DNA of 64,000 nt from positions 8,561,001 to 8,625,000 of the forward strand of contig NC_057820.1 of assembly GCF_910594005.1 (NCBI RefSeq). Reading direction: 5' to 3'. Numbering within the stretch: position 1 is the first letter of the stretch; each line of letters opens with the position of its first letter. The position numbers and the translations under genes were made by a program. This DNA comes from Cervus elaphus (taxonomy: Eukaryota; Chordata; Mammalia; Artiodactyla; Cervidae). Positions 10,916 to 22,270 of the stretch are shown piece by piece. The notes beneath the pieces are model-generated. The model was not told the DNA's origin and ran no database searches. It saw nothing but the letters and a program-made list of their open reading frames with translations.

Positions 10916-11225
10916 TGGTTAATTCTTTTTCTATTTTCTTTTTTGCAAACCTCTTCTATGAGCCTGTCTCTTGTCCTTTAGTGGAATATGGGTGACCATC
11001 ATCTTTTCCCACACAATGAATCTCATTGTCTTTCAAAATGTCTCTGAGTTGTTTTGTTTTTCTTTTTTCTGGAAAGATTGGAAAGTTTTTTTCTGAAATT
11101 AAGGTAAAGGCATCACAGTGGTCACATGGAAAGGTCTGTTTCTTCTTATAGGCACTGACAGCAAGGAAGTTAAGTTGTCTCCTGACAAAAATACAAATCA
11201 GTTTTGTGGTTGATATAACATTATC
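10916..11225. other. Intergenic stretch, nothing recognised
   Basis: No supported gene or repeat seen; AT-rich with T-runs. Confidence 0.45.
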
Positions 11226-12030
11226 GACAGTTGTTGTTCAGTTATTCAGTCGTATCCAACTTCTTGCAACCTGATGGACTGCATGCAGCACACCCTCCAG
11301 GCTTCCCTTCACTTTCTCTTGGAGTTTGCTCAAACTCATGTCCATTGAGTTGATGAAACCATCCAACCATCTCATCCTCTGCCACCTGCTTATGCCCTCA
11401 GTCTTTCCCAGCATCAGGGTCTTTTCCAATGTGTTGGCTCTTCACATCAGGTGGCCAGAGTATTGGAGCTTCAGCTTCAGCATCAGTCCTTCCAATGAAT
11501 ATTCAGTGTTGATTTTCTTTAGGATTGATTGGCTTGATCTGCTTGTTGTCCAAAGGACTCTTAAGAGTCTTCTTCAACACCACAGATCAAAAGCATCAAT
11601 TCTTCAGCGCTCAGCTTTCTTTATGGTCTGACTCTCACGTCCACACATGACTACTGAAAAAACCATAGTTTGGCTTTATGGACATTTGTTGGCAAAGTGA
11701 TGTCTCTGCTTTTTAGTATGTTATCTAGGTTTGTCCTAACCTTAATTCCAAGGAGCAATTGTCTTTCAATTTCATAGCTGCAGTCACCATCCTCAGTGAT
11801 TTTGGAGCCCTAGAAAATAAAGTGTGTTACTCTTTCCATTTTCTCCCCATCTTTTGTCATGATCTTAGTTTTTTGAATGTTGAGTTTTAAGCCAGGTTTT
11901 TCACTCTTCTCTTTCACCTACATCCAGAGGCTCCTTAGTTCTTCTTTGCTGTCTACCATTAGGCTGGTGTTATCTGCATTTCTAAAGTTATTAATATTTG
12001 TCCCAGAAATCAAGACAAAGGACTGTACTT
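11226..12030 (-). mobile_element. BovB LINE 3' portion
   Basis: Reverse BovB from 'gttgttgttcagttattcag' to the ORF2 sequence complementary to 'cccagaaatcaagacaaag'. The antisense frames carry MEKTLMLGKTEG and WQRMRWLDGFINSMDMSL of the BovB RT tail. It has many in-frame breaks. Confidence 0.85.
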
Positions 12031-12640
12031 TCACATGGCGTATGTGGGCAACATTTTTATTAACCTAGAAGAATCAGAGAGGGAAAATAAATCTATAAAA
12101 GTAGCTGAAGTTTCTACATTGAGCATGTGCTCAGATGAACAGTTCTGTGTGCATTCATGTGTGTGTGTATGTGTGTTTTAAAGTGTGATTGTTTACAGTA
12201 TTCAGGATGTAGCCTTTTGTAATTTCCTGTACATTACTTTTTTAAGTCTCAGATATAACTTTGTTTTTTTAATAAATATTTCCCTTTAAAATGACTTAAA
12301 TCTGCAAAATCTCAGACAGATAATATGGTACCACTATTAACACATGACTATTCATCAACTCAGAAATTAAGTACATTATGCATAAGTAGAAAATTATTTT
12401 CAAGATTTCTAGGATGGTATTAAATTTCATTACTCTCTGAAAGCATGAATCTTCTGCTACCTTAGATCACCAGTAGAGGACCTTCCCATGCATTCCCAAC
12501 AATAAGCATTTTTCTCATTGACTAAGAAAATTGATATTTTGGGTGGGGGTTTTGGAGAGAAGAAGCTGGAGTCTCGTAGCTTAGCATATTATACGGTAGA
12601 GCTCAGAGACAGGTATGGTCCCCTCAAGTACTTCAGCTTG
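12031..12640. other. Intergenic stretch with a GT-rich run
   Basis: A short GT-rich run ('gtgtgtgtgtatgtgtgttt') lies at 12160-12179. Nothing else is recognised before the transposase remnant. Confidence 0.45.
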
Positions 12641-12649
12641 ACCTGAACT

Positions 12650-13012
12650 ACTGGAGTTCAGCTTCAACTTAATTGCAGCACAGCAAGGAGTCCCTTCTGG
12701 AAACCAGCTGCTTGATCAGGGATTCATTTATCAGGAGGATTATGACTCCAAACATTTTTCTAAACTGTTGTGGCCATTTAAAAAGGGAAAAAAAGAGGAG
12801 TCTGGGGAACTAATTAGGAAGGAGTGGCTCCCCTCTGAGTCTTGACCTTAACCCCACTGAGAAAGTGTGGGATTTACTTTACCTCAGTAAGGAAAGAATA
12901 TAAATAGTTGGCAAAAATGCTTTGTGGTATGAGTTCCAGCAGGTCATGAATTGGCCTGATACAGAGATGGAGAGAGCTAACGAAACACAAGAAACACTCC
13001 AAAAGCTTTAAA
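12650..13012 (+). pseudogene. Decayed Tc1/mariner-superfamily transposase remnant
   Basis: One frame from about 12670 reads on through GVPSGNQLL, then QEDYDSKHFSKL (12732-12767). This matches the Tc1-type 'QDNDPKHTSKL' block holding the second catalytic Asp (codon 12738-12740). It continues through KEWLPSE and, after a one-base frameshift near 12838, SLDLNPTEKVWD (12838-12873), matching the Tc1 'SPDLNPIExxW' block with the catalytic Glu (12859-12861). About 39 residues lie between Asp and Glu. A Trp/Glu/Gln-rich tail follows to a stop near 13010. The 5' part and the terminal inverted repeats were not found. The domain match is from recalled motifs; the exact family (Tc1, Tc2 or Kanga-like) is inferred. 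Confidence 0.65.
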
Positions 13013-13359
13013 AGTGACAATTAAATGCATCATTGTAACACACCATTATTTTGTACTTTCCTGATTACAGGAAAACAAACTAATTTGAGTCTGTGATTAG
13101 TATATAAAATATGAAAAAAATTTTTTTGATTTTTGTCAGATCATGAAGTGTTATCACAATAAGTCTAGGTGTCACTTTCTATTATTCTACTTAGTATATT
13201 GTGTTTTCCTATCTGCATTTTAATGCTTTTTATTAATTTGGAAAATGTTTGGGGCTTAACCTTGTAGAATTCTTCCACATCTTCTCTTCTTTCTCCAACT
13301 CAATATTATACCTTTTTTTTTTTTTAATCTTCCATGTTTCTTAATCCTTCTTTCATTAA

Positions 13360-13550
13360 AAAAAATCTCCTGATGTATTTGAGTTACATTCTGGGTAGTT
13401 TCATTATATCTGTCTTCCAGTTACTGAGCTGTTTCAACTGGACTTGATTTTGGACTGCTATTACTACTATGTAATCCATTCACTAAGGTTTTCATTTCAA
13501 TGATTGTAATTTTCATTTCTTAAAGTTCCATTTTAAAGAAAAGCACTGTA
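13360..13550 (-). mobile_element. Old LINE-1 5' region, antisense
   Basis: 'gagttacattctgggtagtt' and 'tctgtcttccagttactgag' resemble antisense L1 ORF1/5' sequence. The rest of 13013-13777 holds only AT-rich text. Confidence 0.4.
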
Positions 13551-13777
13551 ATTTTTTTTAAAGTTTTTAGTTTTATGTTGTGAGGACTTTATACAGTTTG
13601 AAAAGCTGCTAGAAGCAAATATTTAGCCCTTTTTCAAGTCTATTTCTGCCATATTAAGTAAACTGTAGGAAAAACAAAGATATAATAGCTAGGAAGCTCA
13701 AATGAACAAAAATGAGTACCTCCTGGTATAGTCTGAAGAGTTCTTCAGAATATTGGCATTTAATTTGGTCAAAGTAC

Positions 13778-13890
13778 TCTTGTGAGGTGCTTATACTTAT
13801 TTCCATTTTATGGGTAACAAAACTGAGACTTACCCAAGGCCTCCAAGCCAGTAATAAGTAGAGCTGAAATTAAACTCATGTTTTATGACT
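13778..13890 (+). mobile_element. MIR SINE
   Basis: MIR-like 'tttccattttatgggtaaca', 'aaactgagacttacccaagg' and 'gccagtaataagtagagctg'. Confidence 0.65.
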
Positions 13891-14201
13891 CTCATTTTAT
13901 TCTATATTTCTTCCAATATTTATCCTTAAACATTTTTTACATTTATGCCATGGGTTATTAGAGTGTTGAGTAAGTAGGTAAAGGTGTACTATATTTCACT
14001 ATAACACAATTAAACTTTCTCTGAAAAAAGCTACTTAAGCTCAGCCCAAGGTAACTCAAAATGTTTCCTGAGTAAATGACAATGGGTTTTCAGAATAATT
14101 TTTTGTTTTTAATTTCCTTACTTCCTACTTTGCTTTTCTACATTTCTACCTCCTCCCTTAAGGGTCTTATATTCTGTAAAGCAATTTATAATTTGCAATT
14201 T

Positions 14202-14442
14202 ATAATAATTTAAAGTGAAAGAAAGTGAAAGCCACTCAGCCATGTCCGACTCTTTGCAACCTCAGAGACTGTAGCCTGCCAGGCTTCTCTGTCCATGGGA
14301 TTCTCCAGGCAAGAATACTGGAGTAGGTAGCCATTCCCTTCTCCAGGGGATCTTCCTGACCCAGGGATAGAACCTGGGTCTCCCTGATCGCAAGCAGACT
14401 GTTTACCACCTGAGCCACAAGGGGAAGCCCATAATAATTTAA
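14202..14442 (-). mobile_element. Bov-tA SINE with target-site duplication
   Basis: Reverse SINE body 14214-14430. The 12-bp 'ataataatttaa' occurs exactly at 14202-14213 and 14431-14442. The tRNA-derived head ends 'ccacctgagccacaagggga'. Confidence 0.9.
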
Positions 14443-14589
14443 GATCTACTACTTTTTTAGCTTGCTGGATCATTATGAGGATGAAATTAGATCATGTATA
14501 TTCACGTTCCTCATAAAGTATCTGGTTCATAACAGGCACTCAAAAAAAGAGAAATTCTTTTATATGCAAAAGTAGCATAAAGAGTAAAC

Positions 14590-15035
14590 CATAGACCCTA
14601 TTATATAGAGTGGTGTAAGTCAGAAAGAGAAAGATAAATATTATATACTAATGCATATATATGGAATCTAGAAAGATGGTACTGATGAATTTATTTGCAG
14701 GGCAGCAGTGGAGAAACAGACATAGAGCACACACCTATGGACATGATGGGGGCGGTGAGGAAGGAAAAGGTGAGATGAATGGAGAGAGTAACATGGAAAC
14801 TTACAATACCATGTGTAAAATAGACAGTCAATGGGAATTGGCTGTATGACCCAGGGAACCCAAGCAGGGGCTCTGTAACAACCTAGGGGGTGGGATGGGG
14901 AGGGAGATGGGAGGGGAGGTTCAACAGGGAGGGGACATATGTATACCTATGGCTGATTCATGTTGGTATTTGGCACAAAGCAACAAAATTCTGTAAAGCA
15001 ATTATCCTTCAATTAAAAAATAAATTAAAAAATGA
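14590..15035 (+). mobile_element. Ruminant LINE-1 3' end
   Basis: Typical young ruminant L1 3' UTR: 'cagggaacccaagcaggggc', a G-rich 'gggtgggatggggagggaga', 'tatgtatacctatggctgat' and a terminal 'tccttcaattaaaaaataaa'. 5'-truncated. Confidence 0.85.
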
Positions 15036-15059
15036 GTAATCCAATGAAGTTATAATTCC

Positions 15060-15225
15060 ATCACATGTCAGGGTTTCTGCAGAGAAACAGAACCATTACA
15101 CAGTGTGTATATGTGTGTGTGTAAAGAGACAGAGAGAGATGAACTTTATGAAATTGGTCCACCTGATTGTGTGAGACTGGCATGTCTGAAATTTTTCAGA
15201 TGGGTTTCTTGAAAGAAAAGTCATG
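15060..15225. mobile_element. Ancient interspersed repeat, family not assigned
   Basis: 'cagggtttctgcagagaaac' followed by a GT-rich run and 'aattggtccacctgattgtg' resembles a common old mammalian repeat. What looks like its continuation, 'ggcaggatttct', appears at 15682 and again at 16199, so later insertions probably broke it. Confidence 0.4.
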
Positions 15226-15655
15226 ACACACCTAGACAGCATGTTAAAAAGCAGAGACATCACTTTGCCAACAAAGGTCCATACAGTCAAAGCTATGGTT
15301 TTACCGGTAGTCATGTATGAATGTGAGAGTTGGATCATAAAGAAGGCTGTGCATTGAAGAATTGATGCTTTCAAATTGTGGTGCTAGAGAAGATTCTCAT
15401 GAGTCCCTTGGACTGCAAGGAGATCAAACCAGTCAATCTGAAAGGAAATCACCCTGAATATTTATTGGAAGGACTGATGCTGAAGCTGAAGCTCCAATAC
15501 TTTGGCCACCTGATTCGAAGAGCCAACTCATTGGCAAAGACTCTGAGGCTGGGAAAGATTGAGGGCAGGAGGAGAAAGGGGTGACAGAGGAGCCTGGAGT
15601 GCTGCAGTCCATGGGGTCACAAAGAGTCGGACATGACTTAGTGACTAAACAACAG
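15226..15655 (+). mobile_element. BovB LINE 3' portion
   Basis: Plus BovB from 'acacctagacagcatgttaa' to 'gacttagtgactaaacaac'. Frames show CKEIKPVNLKGNHPEYLLEG and FGHLIRRANSLAKTLRLGK. It has an internal deletion of the RMRWLDG region near 15583. Confidence 0.85.
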
Positions 15656-15743
15656 CAATAGCAAAGCAGACTGGAAACGCAGGCAGGATTTCTTTTTTTT
15701 TTTTTTCAAGGGTCAAATGTATTTTAATTACTGCCAACTTCAA

Positions 15744-15977
15744 GAGATAGCTCTGTGAGTGCTGTCACTTCAGTCATTTCCGACTCTTTGTGACCCTATG
15801 GACTGTAGCCCACCAGCCTCCTCTGTCCATGGGATTCTCCAGGCAAGAATACTGGAGTGGGTTGCTATGCCCTCCTCCAGGGGATCTTCCTGACCCAGGG
15901 ATCAAACCTGCATCTCCTCAGCTTTTGCACTGCAGGCAGATTCTTGACCGCTGAGCCACCGGGGAAGCCGAGATAGC
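15744..15977 (-). mobile_element. Bov-tA SINE
   Basis: Reverse SINE with complete tRNA-derived head ('tcttgaccgctgagccaccg'). The 8-bp 'gagatagc' flanks it at 15744-15751 and 15970-15977. Confidence 0.85.
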
Positions 15978-16189
15978 GCCAAGAGGTGCTTTCAAAGTTT
16001 AGAACTAGAGAGAAGTAGAACCAAATATATTTGTGAACATAGTGCGATAACTAAGGCTGTTATGGCTGTGAGCTTGGAGGCAACCTGGTTGAGGCTAGGC
16101 TTGAGGATTTAGCATCTTCACCAGGCTGGACTCAGACCTCAATTCTGAATGTGGTCTCCAGACCATGGGTTGGTTCTTCTTGGGAAAGT

Positions 16190-16275
16190 CAGGTCCAGGC
16201 AGGATTTCTACATTTCAAACTTGAGGTAGAATCTCTTCTCCAGGAAACTAGGTTTTCAAAATTTAACGATCACAC
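16190..16275. mobile_element. Ancient interspersed repeat, continuation
   Basis: 'ggcaggatttctacatttca', 'gaatctcttctccaggaaac' looks like the downstream part of the repeat begun at 15060. The stretch 16276-16535 shows nothing recognisable. Confidence 0.35.
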
Positions 16276-16537
16276 AGCATGTAGTATTAACCCATGGCTT
16301 TTCCCATATAGGGACTCTATCACATTTTACTGAATTCAGTTGTATTTTTAGAAACATGTTTCTCATGTATCACCCCAAACTTTAATTTATCCATATTTAG
16401 TCAGAAAGTTTATCTTGTTTACTCAGTTCCTAAAAAGATATTTTAAAAATATCACCATCACTGGTTTAACCGTATAGCTTGACTTTGATTTATCAGCAAA
16501 ACTCATTTGAATATTTATATCCTAATGTGCTTAAAGT

Positions 16538-16747
16538 GAAACTGTTAGCCGCTCAGTCGTGTCCAGCTCTTTGCGACCCCAAGGATGGTAGCCCGCCAGG
16601 CTCCTGTGTCCATGGAATTCTCCAGGCAAGAAGACTGGAGTGGGTAACCATTCCCTTCTCCAGGGAATCTTCCCGACCCAGGGACTGAACCCAGGTCTCC
16701 TGCATTGCACGCAGGTTCTTTACTGCCTGAGCCACTAGGGAAGTCCA
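16538..16747 (-). mobile_element. Bov-tA SINE
   Basis: Reverse orientation: 'ccgctcagtcgtgtccagct' to 'tgcctgagccactagggaag'. Little decayed. Confidence 0.9.
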
Positions 16748-16825
16748 GTAAATAAAAAATGTCAAAATAAGACACTTTAATAATAGGGTCTAACACAGAT
16801 TTACTAACACAGTTGTACTAAGCAT

Positions 16826-16935
16826 TATTGTTCAGTGGCTCAGTCGTGTCCAGCTCTTCGTGACCCCATGGACTGCAGCACGCCAGGCCTCCCTGTCCCT
16901 CACCATCTCCCAGAGTTCGCCCAATTTTAGGTCCA
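16826..16935 (-). mobile_element. Bov-A/BovB 3' end
   Basis: 'ttgttcagtggctcagtcgt' to 'ctcccagagttcgccca'. Only the terminal 110 bp of BovB, reversed. Confidence 0.8.
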
Positions 16936-17019
16936 TTGTATACATACATATATTGCATTGTATACCTACCTATAATGATGTATGTATAACATTGACAAAC
17001 CCTATGAAGAAAGAATATT

Positions 17020-17160
17020 ACTATAATCTCTGTTTTATAGATGAGGAAGCTGAAACTCATAGAATTTAAGTTACTTGTTCAAGCCCATACACTTGACCAC
17101 AAATGAAAATTAAATTTCTTTGACTCTAGGCCAGTGCTTTAACACTCTGCTTGAGTAGAT
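17020..17160 (+). mobile_element. MIR SINE
   Basis: 'tgttttatagatgaggaagc', 'tgaaactcatagaatttaag', 'ttacttgttcaagcccatac' follow the MIR core. Confidence 0.7.
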
Positions 17161-17429
17161 CTTCATGTTCTTACGATACGAATTTCTTTGAGTTATAATT
17201 GCAAAGGCACTGAGAAAACTTTAAATACGTTCTGAATCAAAACATTTATCAGTAAACTGAAGTCTTCACATATGGAAGGAGAAATTGAAATCTTTTTCAT
17301 ATGAATTTTGTATAATGGAGATTTAAGTATTGAAAATCACTTGCTTAACTGCTTTTAAGATTTCTTTCTCTATTGGAATTTTTTAGTTTTGGATTTTTTT
17401 GATATGGACAGTTTTAAAAATCTTTTTTG

Positions 17430-17578
17430 AATTCATTACAATATTGCTTCTGTTTTATGTTCTGGTTTCTGGCCATGAGGCATGTGGGATCTTAGCTCTT
17501 CAACAAGGTATTGAATGTGCACCCCCTGCATTAGAAGGCGAAGTCTTAACCACTGGACCATCAGGAAAGTCTATAGTT
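17430..17578 (-). mobile_element. CHR-type SINE fragment
   Basis: 'ggccatgaggcatgtgggat', 'cttaaccactggaccatcag', reverse orientation. Confidence 0.7.
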
Positions 17579-17710
17579 GTAGAGTTTCTGAAATAATGTT
17601 TTATACAACATTAATTCTATGCAATCTCAGTACAATAGAACTTTCTTCAAATAAGTTTGGGAAATTTGGTGTTAAAAAAGTCCAAAGAGAGTACTTTTTG
17701 CAATATTCTC

Positions 17711-18012
17711 AGAGTCTGTTATGGAGAAGGCAGTGGCAACCCACTCCAGTACTTTTGCCTGGAAAATCCCATGGACGGAGGAGCCTGGTAGGCTGCAGTC
17801 CATGGGGTCGCTAAGAGTCGGACACAACTGAGCGACTTCACTTTCACTTTTCACTTTCCTGCATTGGAAAGGAAGGAAATGGCAACCCACTGCAGTGTTC
17901 TTGCCTGGAGAATCCCAGGGACGGGGGAGCCTGGTGGGCTGCCATCTATGGGGTCTCACAGAGTCAGAACGACTGAAGCGACTTAGCAGCAGCAGCAGCA
18001 GAGTCTGTTATG
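17711..18012 (+). mobile_element. BOV-A2 dimeric SINE with target-site duplication
   Basis: Two Bov-A monomers in tandem (17724-17862 and 17863-17999), each with 'ggcaaccc' and 'aatccca', ending in an (AGC)n tail at 17985-17999. The 13-bp 'agagtctgttatg' is exact at 17711-17723 and 18000-18012. Low decay suggests a young insertion. Confidence 0.92.
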
Positions 18013-19099
18013 CTCAAGTGCATCATCATGTTCCAAAAGTGGGGTAGCTATAGCTGTTTGCAAACTTTATTCGAAAAGCCATTCATGGGACTGGTGTCCC
18101 AAAGAACTTGCCTTTGGAAAATGCTATCCTGAAGGCAAGATAGTGTTTTATAACACCATCTTACTTGTCTGAATGTCTGAAACCTAATTTTAAAAACATA
18201 GGTAAACTGGAAATCCAGATGATGCAGCTAAGGGGCGATTATAGGTAAAGTAGTTATGCTATATAGAGGAGAGCTGTGGAAAACAAGGTTTCTGAAGGGA
18301 TCAAAGCAAAGGATATTACATTTTGGAGAATATCTGCACTGCTGCCAGTGCATAGAATCTGGAAATTCAGATTTTCTCTAATACTCATGGAGTTCTCTAT
18401 GCTAGTTCTTGATGGCCAGGGAAAGACCCATCCCCAAAGCTCCCACATTCAAGTTCTGTGTAGTATTTTGCATTTCTACTGCAACTTCTCATCTTTTTTA
18501 GGACGTTTCGACACGTATTACCTTATTTAACTGTGACAGACTTACTGGTGGGTAGTGATAGGTCTGGTTTTCACAGCTGTGGAGGTGATTTGAGAGCTCT
18601 CCTGCTTTACAAATTTTGGGTTTTGTCTGGAGCTTTGCTTTAGCAATCAATGAAGCACATCCCCAAGCAATGAGGCAGAACTGTGGACAGCTGGGAATCT
18701 GCAGCTCACACACCAGCCTGGGGTTCTCTTACAAACAAGATTTTTTTTTTTTTTTCTTTTCAAACAAAGGCTCTTAGATGATTATGAAACTAACAGGTTT
18801 CCTATATTAGTGGAATCTTCTTGTCACACAATAAAGTTCTCATCTGCCCACTGTGAAAAGGGTTGTAGGTAACTATTTACTCTGTTGTTGCTGTTGATGT
18901 ATTTTTGCATGTTGCTTTTCTGGCTGTAACATACATTCACATTTACTATAAAAACGTCATAAAATACAGAAATATATAACATGGAAAATGATAGTTTTCT
19001 ATAATCTTGCTACTATTAAAAGCTATAAATATCTTGGCTTAGAGTCTTCTAGATTTAGTATTATTCTGCATTTGCTATAAACCATATATGTGTATCTTT
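18013..19099. other. Intergenic stretch, nothing recognised
   Basis: About 1.1 kb without a repeat that I can name. The frames at 18254-18713 overlap each other on both strands and have no protein-like motif. Confidence 0.5.
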
Positions 19100-19222
19100 G
19101 TAACTTTTTTTTGGCTGGGCCATGCAGCTTATGAGATTTTAGTGTCCTGACCAAGGACAGAACCTGGGCCCTAGGCAGTGAGAGTGTGAAGTCCTAACCG
19201 CTGGGCCACTGGGGAATTCCCC
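19100..19222 (-). mobile_element. CHR-type SINE fragment
   Basis: 'tttggctgggccatgcagct', 'ctaaccgctgggccactggg', reverse orientation. Confidence 0.75.
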
Positions 19223-19394
19223 ATTGTCTTTGTCATTTTAGTTTAAGAATAACATACAAAAAAATTGCAGTAATTTTAAAGAATATGCCTAAGCGAAGTA
19301 TGAGAAAGTGGACAAACCAGTAAGCAAACCACCAGCCAAGTAAAAAAAAGAGAGGGATACCAGTACTCTAAACACTTCTTTTGTGCCTTGATCT

Positions 19395-19920
19395 TCAACA
19401 TTACCCACTTCTTCCTCCCCAGAGGTAACCATTATTTTGACTTCTAATACCACAGGGGTTTTCTTCAAGTTTATGTAAATGGAACCATGAAGGATGTACT
19501 CATTTGTGTCTGGATTCTTTCATTCCATATCGTATTGATCAAATTCTTCCATATTGTAATGTAGCAATTTATTCATTTTCATTGCTGCGTGATATCTCAT
19601 TATATGAATATGTCACAATTCAGTGGTTGATGGACATCTGGATATCTTCCAGTTTTGGAGCACTGTGAATAATGCTGTAATGAACATTCTTGTGCATGTC
19701 TTTAGATGCATCTTGACTGCATAGAGAAGGGGATGACAGAGGATGAGATGATTGGATGGCATCACTGACTCGCTGGACATGAGTCTGAGCAAGCTCTGGG
19801 AGTTGGTGATGGACAGGGAAGCCTGGCGTGCTGCAGTCCATGAGGTCGCAAAGAATTGGACACAACTGAGTGACTGAACTAATTGGACAGATACTAAGAA
19901 ATGAAGTTATTGGACTATAA
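19395..19920 (-). mobile_element. Old LINE-1 3' region, antisense, split by BovB
   Basis: 'ggttgatggacatctggata' and 'gctgtaatgaacattcttgt' are antisense L1 text. A BovB 3' end (19722-19885, plus) interrupts it, after which 'agaaatgaagttattggact' continues. Confidence 0.6.
19722..19885 (+). mobile_element. BovB 3' end inserted in L1
   Basis: 'agaaggggatgacagaggat' to 'gagtgactgaacta', the last 160 bp of BovB. Confidence 0.85.
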
Positions 19921-19921
19921 G

Positions 19922-20167
19922 TGAAGAGGAACTAAAGAGTCTCTTAGTGAGGATGAATGAGGAGAGTGAAAAAGATGCCTTAAAACTCAACATTAAAAAA
20001 ACTAAGATCATGGCATCCAGTCTGACCACTTCACGGCAAAAAGAAAGGGAGAAAGTCAAAACAGTGACAGATTTCATTTTCTTGGGCCTCAGAATCACTA
20101 CAGATGGTGACTGTAACCATGAAATCAAAAGACACTTGCTGTTTGGAAGGAAAGCTATGACAAACCT
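19922..20167 (+). mobile_element. BovB LINE ORF2 3' part, first segment
   Basis: Begins 'tgaagaggaactaaagagtc'. The frame 19947-20198 reads KLNIKKTKIMASSLT and FIFLGLRITTDGDCNHEIK, the thumb-side part of the BovB RT. Interrupted by a reverse SINE at 20168 and continued at 20331. Confidence 0.9.
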
Positions 20168-20330
20168 AATTGTTGCTTGGTTGCTAAGTCGTTTCTGACT
20201 CTTTGAGAGCCCATGGACTGTAGCACACCCGGCTTCCTTGTCCTTCACTATTTTCTGGAGTTTGCTCAAACTCATATCCATTGAGTCAGTGATGCTATCC
20301 AACCATCTCATCCTCTGTCACCCCAAACCT
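20168..20330 (-). mobile_element. BovB/Bov-A 3' end nested in BovB
   Basis: Reverse 'tgttgcttggttgctaagtc' to 'catctcatcctctgtcaccc'. 'caaaccta' occurs just before (20160-20167) and just after it, a target-site duplication inside the host BovB. Confidence 0.85.
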
Positions 20331-20830
20331 AGTCAGTGTATTAAAAAGCAGAGACATCACTTTGCCGACAAAGGTCTGTATAGTCAATGCTATGGTTTTT
20401 CCAGTAGTCCTATACGGATATGAGAGTTGGACCATAAAGAAGGTTGTATGCCAAAGAATTGATGCCTTTGAATCATGGTGCTGGAGAAGACTCTTGAGAG
20501 TCTCTTGGACTGCAAGGAGATCAAACCAATCAATCCTAAAGGAAATCAACCCTGACTATTCATTGGAAGGACTGATGCTCAATCTGAAGCTCCAATACTT
20601 TGGCCACCTGATGCAAAGAGCCAACTCATTGGAAAAGTTCCTGATGCTGGGAAAGATTGAAGGCAGGAGGAGAAGGGGGCAACAGAGGATGAGATGGTTG
20701 GATGGCATCATCAACTCAATGGACAGAAGTTTAAGCAAACTCTGGGAGATATTGAAGGATATGAAGTCTGGCATGTTGCAGTCCATGGGGTCACAAAGAG
20801 TTGGACATGACTGAGTGGCTGAAAAACAAC
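20331..20830 (+). mobile_element. BovB LINE ORF2 C-terminal segment
   Basis: An open frame of 150 codons (20362-20814) still encodes the BovB ORF C-terminus: SWTIKK, then WCWRRLLRVSWTARRSNQ, FGHLMQRANSLEKFLMLG, RMRWLDG and a final SQRVGHD. It has no RT active site here and no 5' UTR. A fossil fragment, not a gene. Confidence 0.9.
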
Positions 20831-20934
20831 AAGGAGGTCATATAGTCTAACTTTAGTACCTGATGCCTAACAGGTTGCTGAAGGAGTTACAGAAATTTAT
20901 GCTTAAACCAGCAGGGCATAGAATGCTCCACATT

Positions 20935-22270
20935 TTCAACACTTGGCAATGTCTGTCTTTGCAATTTTATTCTGGTGAGGGTACAGTGGTAGCTCATTGT
21001 GGTTTTCCTTTACATTTATCTGATTATTAGTGAAGTTAAGACTTTTTTCATGTTATTGGCTATTTTTTGGAATGTCTATTCAAGCCTCATGTCTAATATT
21101 CTGTTGATTTATTTGTGTCTCTTTCTTTTTGAACTCGGTTGTTGTTGCTTAGTTCTTAAGTCGTGTCTGACTCTTGTGTAAACCTTATCGATTCTAGATA
21201 CAATTCCCTTATGAGTTATATGAAATGAAAATATCTTCTTCCACTGTAGGGTTTTCATTTTTCATTTCCTTAAAGATGTTTTTTGATGAGCAGAGTTTTA
21301 AAATTTTAGTATAACTCATTTAATCAGCCTTTCCTTTAACAGTTGATTGGTTTCTTTTGCATTTTTTTAAGAAGTCTTTGCCTACCCCAAGATTATGAAA
21401 ATATTTTTTTCTAAGTTATCTTCTAAAACCTTTCTTATTTTTAAACTTAGCTTTATAAAATGCTTGGAGTTGCTATGTGAATATGGTGTAGAGTACAAGC
21501 TAAAGTTCATTTTTGTTCTATATAAATATCCAGCTGACCGAAGATTATTCACTGAAAAGAGAGTCCATTTTTCATTGCTCTGGGGTGCCACCTTTGTGAT
21601 GCATCAAGAAAAAAATTATCTCTTGGAACTCCAGTTATATATTTTAAAAATATTCTGTATATCTTTTATGGTGTTTTCTGTAATTTCTGCCCACTGTGTT
21701 TGTGTCCTTCATTTATTTTCTTTTGAGTTATCTTCTGCCTTATTATTTTTCTCTTCAACTGTGTCTAATCTGCTATTAAACTTACTCATTGGGATTATTT
21801 CTGTTATTATATTTTTTATTGCTACTTTCCATTTGGTTCTCCTTTACATTTTCAACTTCCCTGACCAAATTCTATATCTTGTTATACAAATCCTTTCACA
21901 TATCAGCTATTTAACAACCATATTTTATGTGTCCATTATCTGGATGTCTGTGGGTTACTTCTGTTGTTCACAGCTTCTCTTGATTTTTGGCTACAAAGTT
22001 TTTGATTGAGTGCTAGATATTGATAGTGAGAAATTGTAGAGATCTTTTGACCCCCCTACAGAGAGAACAGAGCTTTGTTTCTAGTACTCAGGGACATCAG
22101 CATCTCAGTTCAATGAGGAATCGAGGTAACACAAAAATTGGCTTCAGTTTCTTTGGAGGTGATCTATTTCCAGTTCATCCTCCCTAACTCTTAAGATATA
22201 GCTTTTCAGGACCTTCTTAACCCAAAGAATGGGGACTGGTTTACAAATGTTCCTCCTTTGTGATGTGCTT
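20935..22270 (-). mobile_element. Old LINE-1, antisense
   Basis: 'atttatctgattattagtga' and 'agaagtctttgcctacccca' are antisense L1. From about 21640 to 22060 it resembles the antisense of the L1 5' region, comparable with 43860-44150. A short reverse Bov end interrupts at 21139-21178. The 204-codon plus frame 21395-22009 is a T-rich shadow of this. Confidence 0.55.

Noticed and set aside
15750..15970. tRNA-like box B sequences
   Set aside because: These are the tRNA-derived heads of Bov-tA SINEs here and elsewhere (14340, 16680, 52560, 62380), not tRNA genes.
20362..20814. BovB reading frame as a live gene
   Set aside because: Only the C-terminal RT end is present, without active site, endonuclease or promoter, and the element is interrupted upstream.
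21395..22009. 204-codon plus-strand open frame, strongly hydrophobic
   Set aside because: It is T-rich antisense of an old L1. Phe/Leu/Ile richness comes from T composition, and no domain or signal pattern is convincing.
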